Assembly: GCA_018881555.1 (NCBI GenBank)
Contig: JACAXG010000002.1
Location: 20,349,183 to 20,413,182 of the forward strand
Direction: 5' to 3'
DNA: 64,000 bases
Source: Amblyornis subalaris
Lineage: Eukaryota; Chordata; Aves; Passeriformes; Ptilonorhynchidae
Part shown: positions 12,328 to 25,241 of the stretch, piece by piece
Numbering within the stretch: the stretch's first letter is position 1
Layout: every line of letters starts with the position of its first letter
Notes under the pieces: model-generated
What the model was told of the DNA's origin: nothing
What the model saw: the letters and a program-made list of their open reading frames with translations, nothing else
Databases searched by the model: none
Program-made: the position numbers and the translations under genes

Positions 12328-12688
12328 AAGTAGTGACATTACTGAGCAAATAGAACGGTTGTTTTTTTAATTTCCTTTTAAACTTATTTTTACTTTGTAT
12401 CACTTCTCATTTTAAAGATTTCTCTTTTGCTTTATTCCAAAGTCAGGCTTGAATAGAACTAGTATTCTTCCTTCAGTCAATAATAGGAACACTTACATTA
12501 GCTTGTCCTACAGGCTATTTCATGTCTGGCATTATCACTTTACATGACATGACATTGTTTGCTGCTTCATCTTTGTGGGAAAGCACAATCTCCAAAACAG
12601 TAATTTGCTGTTCTGCAAACAACTGGGCTTGATATTTCATATCTCCATTTGCTCAGATGACAAACTCTTTTTTAGACCAACAGATAAG

Positions 12689-12708
12689 TAATTGCTCAGA
12701 AGCAATTA
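12689..12708. repeat. Perfect 8-bp inverted repeat
   Basis: TAATTGCT and AGCAATTA are separated by CAGA. The arms carry TAATT, a homeodomain-like core. No function can be assigned. Confidence 0.8.
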
Positions 12709-13188
12709 AGCATTGATTTCACATGACATCAGTCCTATGTAGGACTAATCCTGCTTACACTATTTATATGTGAATTCTTTTTGAGACTGTAACCAGGCCT
12801 GAGGAAGTCAGCAGTGTCTATCTGGCTGCTAAGCCTCTTCTTTTCTGTCTCCCATGTCTGTTGTTCACCCCCAAAATATTATGAGACCAGCATTAACCAC
12901 TTATTAACTGCACATCTATGGTTTTGTGTGGAAAAAAGAATCCTAGAGTAAAACCTGGAGTAATGAAATCCTGGCACTAACTGTAGAGTGAGTTAACTGT
13001 GCCTGAGCTAAAACAAAGCTGTCCCTTTGACAGGCTGCCATCAGATACCTTTCTGAAGAGGGAGTCTCTGCCGTTATTCCTGCACACATAGTGAATATGT
13101 ACTGATCCTCTGCTGCTGCAGCTTTTGTTTCCAGGCCTTCGTTTTCAATGGTTGCCATAGAATCTCTCCATTATCATATGAAAAGCCT

Positions 13189-13202
13189 CACACACACACA
13201 CA
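13189..13202. repeat. (CA)n dinucleotide run
   Basis: Six to seven CA units followed by CATACACTC. Confidence 0.85.
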
Positions 13203-14984
13203 TACACTCAAAATCCAACCAAAAGCCTGTTGCTAAAGCCATGAACACTTTTCAATTTTCATGTAAAAGGAAAAAAAATAATCTCTGGAAGTGAAATGGT
13301 TGCTGAGGCAGAAGTTGTCTTTAGCTCTCCTCCCATCTTTCTCCTTAGGGATGACTTGATTCCTGTTTCACTTTTAACTACATAAACTCCTTACCGGATC
13401 TTCTTCCTGACTGCCATAACAATTACAGGCTATTTATCCAAGAAAGTGGTTTTAGTTGCCTCTTAAGTCTAGAGATAGCCATGTATTTTTCTTGCCTAAT
13501 TTGTTGTGCAGACTGTCCTGTTTTAGCATGCGTTTGACTTGAAGATTTCCATGTCCAATTCCCAGGGTCTGGCTTCAAAAAAAGAGGTGAAGTACTACTG
13601 AAAACTGAAGAATAAACACATAGTCCTTTGTATACAAAATTCTTTTTATTACAGGACTGCTAATTTGCTGTAAATAGAGGAAGTGTTTGTTATTGGGGAT
13701 GAAACGCCCTGGAAAAGACACATTTTTCCATATAGCCTTTTAAACAATGAAGCTCAACCCCATTTATGCAAGCATCGTGTTGGAGAAATCACACTCCAGT
13801 TAATGGAGCTACAAAATAATTTCTGCTGTTTCACTGTTTACTTCAGCATAAAAGACGTAAAGAGAAGAATTTTTTTAATCAGGGCTTTGATATAAAACAG
13901 AAGCTTTGTTTTGAAAGAGCAATTGTGATGTATATTTATGAGAATAACTCCAAAAAAGGATAAGGCAACATAATATAAACACCTCACGGCATCATCNTGT
14001 AAATGATTGAATTTCTAATTCCTTGAAGTCTACTAACTCCACGAAGATTAGAATTTTTCATAAGGAAACCAGAATGGTTCCCCATATCCCTGCAACTTGT
14101 TTTGTGCATTAATGATACTGTCATGTTTATACAGCATGGATGTAAGAATACTTTTGCACCCTCTTCCCTACTGTCTATCCAGGGAATGCTGATGAAAATT
14201 TGGAATAAGGAAAAATTTGCACTTTTCTTACAGAAGTAGTCTGATGAACAGCTATTTCATAACATATAAATTTAGATATTCCATATATATATTTAATGTC
14301 CCTGGAATTATCTTCACAGAGGTACCCAAATTATATAGTCTTATTTACTAAACTTTATTAAATCCCCTTTTCTTCTAGTGCAGCCATATTTTATGTCTTT
14401 GTTACATTCCTTTCACACTACTTCTAATAATTCCACAAGTACAGAGCAACAAATAAATAAACTTTACTTTCTGGCTAAAACCAGAAAGTTACATTACATT
14501 CTAATTATACACACGTTAAGATTTTGTAGTTTCTGATTTTTTTTTTCTGTTGATAATTTCAATGTCTTGCCTCTCTATTACTCTCTGAGCATGACAGAAA
14601 AAGAGGGTAATGACTTGGCCTGTGTGCATCTCCATTACCCAAAGCCAGAAGCTCTTTGCTCCAGCTATCATTGCCTCTGCCTGCATTAGTAAAGAGCTGG
14701 AGACAAAATGTTTCGTAAGAGACATAAAATGACACAGCGAAAACCACAAAAGACGAACAGAGAAGTTATCTGAAAAAACAAAACTTTGTGAAATGGCTGA
14801 GGGACAGAGGGCAAGCTCATGAGTTGGATCAGAGGCAAGGTCAACAAGTGGATATGAGGGTCGGCATCTGCTATAGAGTGCCCAAGCAAAGACATGTAAA
14901 TGGGAAAATACTTTAAACTACTGGAGGAAGCCATATGATTGCATGTGTTAGTTTGCATTGAAGGCAGTTGAAGTTAACCTTGCT

Positions 14985-15048
14985 TTGAACAAGGTCTAGT
15001 CTAGATGGCCTTCTGAGATCCGTTCAAACATAAATGATTCTATGATTT
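14985..15048 (+). mobile_element. CR1 LINE 3' tail fragment
   Basis: The sequence includes GTCTAGTCTAGATGGCCTTC, then a degenerate TCCGTTCAAACAT, then AATGATTCTATGATTTC. This matches the terminal roughly 60 bp of a sense-strand CR1. Only the 3' end remains. Confidence 0.85.
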
Positions 15049-18000
15049 CTTTCCCATGAAGTGAAAAAAAATCATCTTTTCATATTATTTTCTGTTCTGA
15101 GTTTTAGAAGATAACTCGCTGGCAACCAAACATCATTAAACTGCAGTCATCTCTAGAGAGCAGACCTCTAACCTCAGAGTAATTACTGTGAAGAACAAAC
15201 CAGAACACTGCAAATGAGACCAGATTATTCAGAGCATGGCACATCTTCACGTTTAGAAGGCATGCCTAGCTTGCTTCAGAATGCAGCCATCAATACTGTT
15301 AGCTGGAGCTGGTCTTACAAGCCCCATATGCATGACAGCTTTGTTGCACCTACAGTGGGATGGAATTTTCTTATCTGAGCCTTAAGAATAATTGACGAAA
15401 ACTAAACTTCTTGGCCTGTTGTGTCATGTGAAACAAATTTTCTGATGCTCAGTAAAACAGAATGAATCTACATTAGTATCTTAGTGCATTTTTTAAAGGC
15501 AACAGTCGTGCTTCCTGAGTTACAGTGAACAGTTTTGTTTGTATCACAGCAGACTCAGAGTATCTGAACTAGACTTGCAGTTGGATGAAGATAGGATGAA
15601 AGGTTTTCCTCAGTATTTCCTCTCCTGCTTTCTAAATGACAATGACAATTGATCCATAGGACTAGACACAGCTAATTCAAAGTAACTCCCACTGCAAAAA
15701 TGTGTGGCACAGACACCTGGTATTCAGCTTTCTGTTCATTCCATGCACCCTTTTTAACAGGGCTGCACACTTGTTAATGTGGACATTAGGCTTAAAAAAC
15801 TTCAAGGTCTACTTATTAGTGAACAACTTCATGCACTTTTAAGCACCACAATTATATATGCTTGACTTTGAAAACTCTAAAGATGGTGTGATAGGGAAAA
15901 ATGTCCACAGTGGTTAAATAGTATTGTCACAAAATGTTGGCATCTTCCACTGTAGACATATGAAAATAATTTGCATCTTTATATTCTTGTATGTCTGTCA
16001 CATACTATTTTATTTTTCCTGCGAATATTTCTGATACTAGAAGGTACTGAACAGAATTATAACCATGAAACTGAAATTTTTTTCGCTTTTCAGGTAGCAC
16101 AGCTCCATCTGTTTTACAGGAGTCTTATGCCTCCAATATTGGTCTTATTTGACTAGACCATTTATTATGCTACATGTACAGAATTATTAAAAGTTAAAAA
16201 NATCTTTATTTTTGCTGTTTCTCTAAAGAATTTACATACAAGGGTCATATCACAATATCTGAAAAACTTTAAATGGTATAATATCCTTTACCTGTAAAAT
16301 CAGAAGCATTCATTTGACCATAGATAATTTCCTACAACACAAAAGGTAAAGTGCAAAGCCCATTATGTTGGTAGTTTACAACCCTATAAGCAATATGGCA
16401 CAACACTGGGAAAATGGGAATCTTCTTCCTAGTCAGATGTCAAGACTCATTTTTCACAGGTATTCAGTATTTAGCAATACTCTAGGTGGTGTTGAATCTG
16501 GAAAAGTATGTATCCCACGAAGGCCTAACCAGCGAACAGACATTCTTGAACTCTTAATTTCATTTGCATTTCCTTCATCAACTCTAACTTGACCCCAACA
16601 AAAAAAAAAAAAAATCTTTGCTTCCTTTCTGGAGCACAAAGCCTGGTTCGGTGCTACCATTCTTCTTTTCACTTCAGTTGCCTTCTACATCCTCTGTCCT
16701 TGCCTTTGTGAAGCCCAGACCATCCTTCTTTCATTTGAAGTGTTGCATCACTCAAAGTACCCTTGTTGTTGCACCTATTACATGAAGAACAGAGAGCCAT
16801 GAAAACAGGAATGTGCTACTGAGATTAAATCCAAACATTACTGGAGTGTCTGTATAGGCTGAAACCTGCTCAAAGGAGATGTGCACTTCTGCCTTCTAAG
16901 CAAAGCAGAATCACTCTTACTGCCATCAGTAACTCAGAGGTGGGAAAAAAGCAGAACATATCACAATCTCTATCTCTCACATCCTCTCAGGAACAGCAGC
17001 TAAAGCAAACCCAGTACTTCAAGTCTCAGTGTCACAGACTCCCTCCTCTTTTCGCTGTGTTCTCTTCTTTTGGTAGGACCATCCAGGTCCCAAACTAATA
17101 CCTGGCATAAAAATGAAGTGATTTTATTTCACCTATCCAGAAGCACTGGCTTTGAAAATGACCTTAATTCTTTTTTTAATTTTTTGGGTTTAGTTCCTGC
17201 TGGATTAATATTAACCAAAGAAACTATTGTTTCTATGTGATTTTAAATGTACNTGATTATAGTCCTACCTACTGTGAAAGGATTTTCAGAAAAGTGAGTG
17301 GGCATGAATAAAAATAACCAAGAAATATTTAATTAATTAAACTGAAATATAAAAAAATGTAGTTTAAATTATTATTCAAACACAAAATGTTTCTCTTCAT
17401 CCCATGTGACAGAACAGTTTGGGATGGAATTAAAGGCTTGCTAGTGCTCTATCTCTTCCCAACGCTGATGTGTATCATATGGCCCCAGAGGCAGAGGACA
17501 TTCCTAAGCAGAGCCAGCAGCTGCGTAAAAGGTTCATCCAAAGCAGAAGCAGCTGCACATCTTCATAAACACTGGACACTAGTGCTGTTTTCCAAATCTG
17601 GCTTCACTTTTCCCAGCTGAGGAACTTCCTACCCATGCTCTTGAGACCTGTGTTTCCATCCCCTCCCACTTCTCTCACAAGTTCTCTTGTCCCAGCTTTA
17701 TTACCTCGGCTTGCTACATACTCCTTTACATGTTTCCATCTCTTTCCACAGCTCTCTAGTACCTTCTGATTTTTTCTACTTAACGAAACATTTCCATTCT
17801 GTTTCTAGCTACCATTTACTTATCTGTAGCTATGCATTTAGAAAAATAACCCCAAGAAAACTGCCTATCCTTCACCAATATATGACAGAGAAACGGAAAA
17901 TTTCATTTGTATATTCTTGAACCTTTCTTAAAACCTCTAGGTGCTTTGGTAGCGTGGTAGTGAGTTAAACACAGTGGTTTCTACAGATGTGTTGGAATGA

Positions 18001-18143
18001 TGAGTAGGAATAGGGAGCTTTAGTTAAAAGACTGTGCCAGATCAAAGGTGATGTGTACTGGAGAATGCAGATTGCAGCCACTGTCTGTGGTGTGTGAGAA
18101 CACTAAAATTAGGCTCCGTAAAACAACATCTGCAGTTTATGAT
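15049..18143. other. Anonymous AT-rich non-coding DNA
   Basis: No gene or interspersed repeat recognised. A 15-base poly(A) run lies at 16600-16614 and is not attached to any recognisable retrocopy. Confidence 0.6.
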
Positions 18144-18507
18144 TGTTGTGACTTCTCCCCAGCCAGCAGCTAAGCCCCACGCAGTGGCTCACTCACTCCC
18201 CCACCAGNAGGACCGAGCAGTGAATCAGAAGAGTAAAAGGTAGAAAATTTGTGGGTTGAGATAAAGACAGTTTAATAGGGAAAACAAAAGCTGCNCACAA
18301 AAGCAAAGCAAAACAAGAAGGGAAAAAAGCTGCTTCCAATGGGCAGGCAGGTCCTCAGCCATCTCCAGGAGAGCAGGGCCCCATTATGCATAATGGTTAC
18401 TTGCGAAGACAAACACCATCACCCCAAATATCCCTCACTCCGTCCTTCTTCCTTCTACTTTATATACTCAGCATGACGTCATATGGAATATCCCTTTGGT
18501 CAGTTGA
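18144..18507 (-). mobile_element. Truncated ERVL-like LTR, minus strand
   Basis: Same LTR family as 5415-6005. It starts TGTTGTGACTTCTCCCCAG on the plus strand and shares CAGCAGCTAAGCCCCACGCA, the 'GTGGGTTGAGATAAAGACAG' polyadenylation region, the GGGCAGGCAGGTCCTCAGCC segment and a minus-strand TATATAAAG box. Similarity stops abruptly at about 18507, after GGAATATCCCTTTGGTCAGT. Roughly the U3-proximal 40 percent of the LTR is missing, and no matching target duplication can be found on that side. It is therefore a deletion-truncated copy. Confidence 0.87.
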
Positions 18508-21046
18508 TTACCATGTTACCTGAGAAATGACAACACTTAGGCCTGCAAAAATCTAATTTTTGGGTGGTTTTCAAGATGCTGCACAGTGACAAAACCTACA
18601 CTGAAAAGAACCACTGAAAATTCACTCAGGCTACATACCTTTTCTTTCTTTAAACCCCACATTTGATAAATTGCACATTTGATGGTTCTTCATCTTGCAA
18701 ACAGTCTAATAGTTCTCATGATTAAGAACAGCAGAGCCCCAGGAAGCAATAAGAAATGATCGGTTCACTAGGGTGAGTCCATCCACAAGATCAGCTAATG
18801 AATCCCATGCAGTTTATGAAATAACTGAAGGGCATATGTAGTGGACGTACGAGAGTAATATCTCTCCCTTTGCACATAACAGTTTTTAAATCCTTCAGGA
18901 AGCCCAGAAAATTATGCTCAGGAGCTATGTTTAGAAAATAGAATTCATCGGGATAAATATAGCTTTTTTGGTCTCTGAAACCTTTGAGAAAGTGTAATTT
19001 TGTCTTTGAAGTTTTCATGTCTTGTGCATTATAAATTACTTTCTTGTTGACTTCCACATTCACCATGCAGGTTAGGCCNGCCTAGAGGACCAAGGAAAAC
19101 TTAGAATTACAGTACCATGAACATAGCAATGATTGTCAACACAGCATCTTTCCATTTCTGTTGAAGCCCTGCTGCAATTTGACTCTATTAATCTGACTTA
19201 GTTAAGGTTAGGTTTGGACAGAGAATTTCAAGGCTTTTTTCCACTTATAAAGGAAGAGAGACATTTACTTGCCTCAAAGATAAGTCCTGCACTATTGTGG
19301 CAGGGCTAGTCACAATTAGGTCTGTCAAAGGGCACAGGAGAGGAGGAAGGTGTAGAGTCAGTCTAGGCATAGTGATAGGATTGCTGCCCACCAACAGCAG
19401 TCTGCTGGCCCTGGCAGCTGTCAAGCCTGTCTGCAACAAAAGCCAGATCTACAACCTCTACATAAGGACCAGTAGAGGACTTTCTGTCCAAGTGAGCAGA
19501 AATCATGCCAAATACCCAGATGCCGAGGTGAGTAAGTAATAGCTATTAAGGGTTTTTTTCAACTCAATCTTTTATTTTCTTTGCAGGGGCANGGTGTCAG
19601 TGAGGTATAAGGTCTGAGGTGCTTGGATATTTTTTACAGGGCTAAAAGACACCAGTGATGTGATTTATTAAAAGACTTTTGACAAAGACTCTGCAGCCTT
19701 CTGAATCTAATAGACCTTGATGCATTCCTCTTTGCCTCTCTTGCCTCTCCAGAGTGGTTTGCTCATGTACAATCTGCTTGCANTTACAAGTTGAAACCTC
19801 TTAGGAAATGCATTTGCACAGAATGCAAACTCTGTCCCCTTCTGAGGATATGGTACAACACACTACCCTGAGGTAAGCCGAGATATGGTGTTGCAACACA
19901 CCGGCAAGGAGTGCTATATTGGCAGGACTGCTGGACGGCTTCCCACTCANGGTGGAGTGGAGGCATGCACACAAGCAGTGCTCATGGTGTATCGAAAACC
20001 TCACAAACACACACTATCCCATAGCCTGTGCTGATTTGCCCTTCTGCCCATGTCCTTGGAGACGTTCCTTACACATGGTGTTAGAAGGATCACCGGCTAC
20101 CAGCTTCTTGCCAGATGCAGTTCAAGGCATCAGCCATCAGCTGTCTGAGAAATTTTCCCATTGTATGAGAGCTGAAATGTTTGAAACAGTGCTCAGGTGC
20201 TCAGCTCAAACAGCTCAAATATCTATGATCCTGGAGACAAGGACAGTTCTTCTGAGGGAGGAATGTCGAGACATGTACTTTTCAATTTCATCGGAACCAC
20301 TTTGGCACCTTGCACTGTTTTTTAAGAGTCTTACATAGAACCACTTTTGTGTCTTGTTTTACTAGCCAGCTGGGAGAGATATGGAACTTGAGCCTTACAC
20401 AGTACAAGTGCTAATTAGCAAAAGATGAAGGCCCTTATCAGTTTCTTGAAGCTAAAAATAAATCAGACAACACAACCAGGAGATACGTGTGTATGGCAGA
20501 AAGAAACCTAAATCAAACATTCACCCAGAGCAGCACTGCCAAAAGCAAACTCAAGAATTCTGTGATTTGTGAATATCTGGNACTCTCTGTGTGATTGGCA
20601 AAACACATTCCCAAATTATTCTGCAAAATGAAATGTATTTCTTATGCCTGTCAGCCTGGTAGCCTGACTGAACCATTCCTAGCACCCATGAGGGCAGGAA
20701 CGGTCACAGATGGGCTTGGGAGGTGTTGAGCAAAGTTCCTTTGGCTGGCTAGCAAAAATGCTCAAGTGCTTCAAGAGCATCTCAGAAACATGTGAAACAT
20801 GGAGGGGAAGCCAATTTCTTTCATAACTTTTGTCTCCTTCTGAGTTTCTTGTGATAGTGCATATTTTTGCATATTCCTATATCTACATGCACATCTCCAA
20901 GCTTAGCAAACATAAAGTGTTTTAATGTTTAACAACATTAAAAAAAGGACAAAGTCTTTAACATCAACATCTGATTTTCTTGAATCTCACCACTGTTACA
21001 TATAGTGTTTTGGGTTATCTTTTTCTTTTTTTTTCCTCAGACATTA
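18508..21046. other. Unassigned non-coding DNA
   Basis: No repeat family recognised. The 19.3-20.35 kb part is less AT-rich than average and carries an open frame at 19919-20338 with no recognisable domain. Donor-like sites GAG|GTGAGT near 19528 and GAG|GTAAGC near 19873 have no convincing partner acceptors. Confidence 0.5.
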
Positions 21047-21613
21047 TCAGAATCACAGAGTATTCTGAGTTGGAAGGGACCCACAAAGATCGTCGAGTCC
21101 AGTGTGGGACATCCCCAATAGTGGCACAATGTGCCTGAGAGTGTTGTTCCAACTCTTGTTCTCTGTCAGGTTTGGTGCTGTGACCACTTCCCTGGGGAGC
21201 CTGTTCCAGTGCCAACCCACCCTCTGGGTGAAGAACCTTTTCCTCATAGCCAATCTAAACCTCCCCTGACACAATTTCAGGTCCTGTCACTGGTCACCAC
21301 AGAGAAGAAATCAGTGCCTGCCCCTCCTCTTCCCCTCACGAGGAAGTTGTAGACTGCAATGAGGTCTCCCCTCAGTCTCCTCCAGACTGAACAGACCAAA
21401 TGACCTCAGCCGCTCCTCACACGGCTTCCCCTCCAGGCCCTTCACCGTCTTTGTAGCCCTCCTTTGGATGCTCTCTAAGAGCTTAATGCCTTTTTTGTGT
21501 TGTGACACCCAAAACTGCACACAGGACTCAAAGTGAGGCCACCCTAGTGCAGAGCAGAGTGGGACAATGTCCCCCTTGACTGGCTGATAATGCTTTGCCT
21601 GATGCACCCCAGA
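21047..21613 (-). mobile_element. CR1 LINE with decayed ORF2 C-terminus
   Basis: The 3' end lies at 21047 (plus strand ATCAGAATCACAGAGTATTC, then TGAGTTGGAAGGGACC). Reading the minus strand down from 21607 gives the ORF2 C-terminal region, with recognisable pieces [30 protein letters not shown] and [13 protein letters not shown]. After a frame shift near 21300 come KRFFTQRVGWHWNRLPREVV and the 3' UTR. The 5' end stops near 21613, at the equivalent of 'CCTGATGCACCCCAG'. It is 5'-truncated and frame-disrupted, but better preserved than the CR1 at 8.8 kb. Confidence 0.95.
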
Positions 21614-24600
21614 TGATCACATCTATAAAAGACTAAATTAACGTCTGAGAAGAGCTGCCTCTAAACCACCTCCTCCTGTTTCTAGCATGTACACCCATGT
21701 AAACATACAAGTGTATGGGGAACAGCTAGGATACTACAGTGAGAGCAGCTTTATTCCTGCACATCTGATTGCACTTATTTATGTGCTATCAAAAAATCAA
21801 AACCATAGGACATAATGAAATATACTTATGAAACCAAAAAGGGCAGGATATTGGGAGAAGGGGTTGGGGATGGATGAGGAAAAATCAGGAATGAGACATT
21901 TGGGGCAAGGGAAGCATCTGGCTAATTTTGCCAAGTAAAGAAAAATAAGTCAAAAACATTCATCAGGATAAGCAATGTACTAGAAGTACATAAGTAATAC
22001 CTCGTCTAAATCTTTTCCTGGCTTCCAGTGCTGTTGGAAAGCTTTAGTTCTTCTTCGTCATGTCTGCTAAGCACATTCCTGGGGGGGAGGAGGGCAGAGA
22101 AGAAAAAAAAAAAGAAGAGCAGAGAGTGAACTTAATCTTGGAATCCTGAAAAAGTCGCCTGTGTGCTTTTTCTAGCCTCTGGTACAGCAAACCAGGTTGC
22201 TATGGTAAAATGGGTCAGAGCAGTAAGCAAGTTAGCTTGTGCAACAAAATCAGACTCCTGGTGCAGCGATGGGAGGCAGAGGCCAAAGCACACAGTAATC
22301 TAGAGCTGAATCTAGGTCACTGGGGTGCTTTGTAGCTGCAGCTGTCCATGTGGGACTGTGATCTCCGGCAGGGCTCACAAAACCATCCTGACGGCTGGGC
22401 TCCTGCTCAACCGTTATGGGTGTACTGGGGGAGCTGTTACTTTGTCTCCTTCAAAAACAAATTATAATTTTAGATTTTAAATTATGGATGCATATGCAGG
22501 CAGCATGTGTCTGTGTGTGTATTATGTATGCACATTTATTTTAAAATAAGACATACTCAGCAGGCACATGGCCCATATTTTGGGAACCCATTACACAAAT
22601 TAACATTCACACTCCAAATGATCATTATCACATATTTATGGGAACTGTGCATCCCACTCCATGAAGGCTAAAAAATCTGCAAGCAAACATAAGAAATCTC
22701 TTCTCCAGCATACCTAATGAATTCCCCCCCCTTCAGACAAACGCCCTCCCAAAAAGCCTGGAAAAGAAAAAAGGCTTTGGAGAATGTCAGGGAGGTCGTC
22801 CCACGGTTCAGTCTCTCACATCCCCCTACAGACATATGCTGATACACCCATCCATGCAGCAATCTATTATTATCATTTACTATTCTATGACTGTTAAAAA
22901 ACAAACAAAAAAAAAAGAAAACACGAAACCAACAATCAGTTAATAAGAAGCCAGAGAACGGGGCCAAATCAAGAGCAGAAGTAAACCAGCATACCCCCTG
23001 CTGATGCTGATGAAACTACACAGTTTAGTGTTACATACAGACATGGTCCTTGCCCAAGGGGGGATGCAAAATGACCCATGAGATTCATACGGAACACAGC
23101 AAAGGCACATTTCTATGTGATGAGGCTGGTAGCTCTTTGGAGTATGAGGGCTATTATGTCACTGCTTTTTCCTGCCTTTTTCTTTCTTATTTAGAAATTC
23201 TTCCAGGCAGAATTTGCTATATTTGCCTGGGATTCTAGGTTATACAGAATAGATTCTGGATACATCCCCTGCACATTTATGCATCAGCTTTCAGTGCACA
23301 CAGAACCAGCCTAGAGCTCTCAGAGTATGCCAGGTTTACTGCATGTGCAGTGATTGACCCCATAACAAGCACACAGCGGGTCTGAGGCTCCCCAGAAGCC
23401 TCCTGGCAAATGGCATATGTGCAGAATAGTTCTTATCCATATACACAGAAGGTTTGGCACTCTGAACTCCAAATATGTCACTGTCATATCTCATGTTTTG
23501 TCTTTCTTGTGTAAAAACCTGGCACAAGCATATAGTAACACAAGGTAGGGATGTTAATGAAATGAAATATGCACCTTTTCTATTTGGATTTGGGACAGTA
23601 CTGGACAGATGAATTTTCCTTCTCACAACCACAAGATATTAGACATTTCCACTTAAGAAAACTACACTGGACAAAACATCCCTCAGTACCATTTGGTTTT
23701 ATTCATGGTCACATCTTCCATACCATGTCATGACTTTTTTCCCACTTCCAGTGAGTGTGAGGGCAGAGGAAGGACAAGGGACAACGATAACTTGAAGCCT
23801 CAGAATCAGTGTCCATCTACATAAATCACATATGACAATGAAGTTCCTGCCCTCCAAATCCTACATTTTAACATAGATGACTAAGATTAGAAATGTATTA
23901 GGAATAATTTAGAAATTAGGCCAGGACTAATCCATGACAAGGTCAGGATCCAAAGACAGATGAGGTGCTAGTTCTTATTCAATTAACTAAATAGTTAAAA
24001 TCAATGATATTTTTCTTGAAAAAAATTAACAATTCATATTTTTATAGGGGATAGTACGTCAGGTGTTATACAATAGGAAGGTACATAACTGATGGTCAAT
24101 CCCTTGAACTGCATCTGACAAGAAGCTGGGAGCCAGAGTGAGCTGCCTGACCCCCCATGTGAGAAAGACCCCCAAGGACATGGGCAAAGGAACTAATCAG
24201 CAGAGACTACGGCACAGACAGTGTGCATTTGCAAGCTCTCAGACATGCCATGAGCATGGCTTCTGTGNACGCCTTTACAGATGTCTAAAAAACCAAGATG
24301 AAACGTGTAAGGACCATATGTCAAATGTCAGCTTGTAAGCAAAGTGAAATCTCTCATTTCCTCATACAGAACTGCTAGCACAACACAAGAGCAACTGCCC
24401 ATTCCATTGCACAGCAGCACATATAAATAGCTTGCAGATGCTGGAGGTAGAGGTGCACATCATACTCAAGCAATATGACATATTCCCTCAAGAGGAAAGT
24501 AGCAGAAAGCAAAAGTAAAAGAGAAAAAAAATGCCAAAAGAGGTTCAAGGATGGTCTTTTCTCTTGATAGTCACTCACAAATTCCTTTTTCTAAGCAATA

Positions 24601-25028
24601 AGGAAGACTGTATGCATTAAAAATGCCTTGACTCATTCCATCACATGCAGTTCATCTCTTCTCTAATTTCCACAGCAACTTGCCTTTAATCCTTCAGCAT
24701 TCTTATCCTTGATTATTCAATGATACTTGAATAGTTCTGATAACTCATCTGATACACCCAAGTGACAGAAATATTTGTCTATCAGGCATTGTCTCTGTAA
24801 AGCAAACAAATACCACTCCATTCAAATGGTCAGTCAAATTCATCATTGGTGAAACATTCTGCATATAAGGTTTATGTGTAATGAGCACCAGAACAGACTC
24901 ATTTAGAGATATCCCTAGTGATATAAAGATCTGCTATTGTGCTGATAAAATTCTTTTCATGCCACTGATACCTTGATAGTTGGCTACAGAATGACAGGCA
25001 TGGAGACCAGGCAGGCTTGGAGACTTAC
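21614..25028. other. Unassigned non-coding DNA
   Basis: No gene or interspersed repeat recognised. A purine-rich run lies at 22080-22130, after a G-run. The 22.2-22.45 kb part is locally richer in G+C. Confidence 0.55.
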
Positions 25029-25170
25029 CTGGACAGACATGAAGCAAGAGGGTTGTGATTTTCATTCAGTACCAGAATTGCATAACCCAGCATAAAATTT
25101 GTCATTTGATTTTGATTGTATATGTTCTGAAGGTATCTCACCTCACCTATAACAGCAAGTCTGTGAAAAT
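25029..25170 (-). other. Candidate coding exon, unknown gene
   Basis: On the minus strand an acceptor with a long T-rich tract ends TTTATGTGCAG, directly before 25170. A consensus donor CAG|GTAAGT follows 25029. The 142-nt interval between them holds 46 uninterrupted codons (phase 1 in, phase 2 out), with a protein-like translation including FHRLAVIGEVRYLQNIYNQN and AILVLNENHNPLASCLS. I do not recognise the protein. If real, it would be an internal exon of a minus-strand gene and the rest of the window would be its introns. No second exon with compatible phase and equal quality was found. The pyrimidine tract is made by an adjacent AACA-type simple repeat, so chance cannot be excluded. Confidence 0.35.
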
Positions 25171-25180
25171 CTGCACATAA

Positions 25181-25241
25181 ACCAGAGGAAAACAAAAACA
25201 ACAAAAACCAAAAAAACAAAACCAAACCAAACCAAACAAAA
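25181..25241. repeat. A-rich (AAACC/AAAAC)n simple repeat
   Basis: Imperfect CAAAA/CCAAA units. On the opposite strand this supplies the T-rich tract before the candidate exon at 25170-25029. Confidence 0.85.

Larger units (their letters stand above)
10269..14984. other. Anonymous AT-rich non-coding DNA
   Basis: No gene or interspersed repeat recognised. It contains a (TTTG)n run, a (CA)n run and two perfect short inverted repeats, listed separately. Confidence 0.6.

Noticed and set aside
16600..16614. Poly(A) run as the tail of a processed retrocopy
   Set aside because: No coding or repeat sequence adjoins it on either strand and no flanking duplication is visible.
5415..18507. The two ERVL-like LTRs as the 5' and 3' LTRs of one provirus
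   Set aside because: They share orientation, but they are about 12 kb apart with no gag, pol or env remnant between them. The first copy has its own target duplication, so they are independent insertions.
19919..20338. 139-codon plus-strand ORF
   Set aside because: It contains an N, has no recognisable domain, and competing frames are open on the minus strand. It is within chance expectation.
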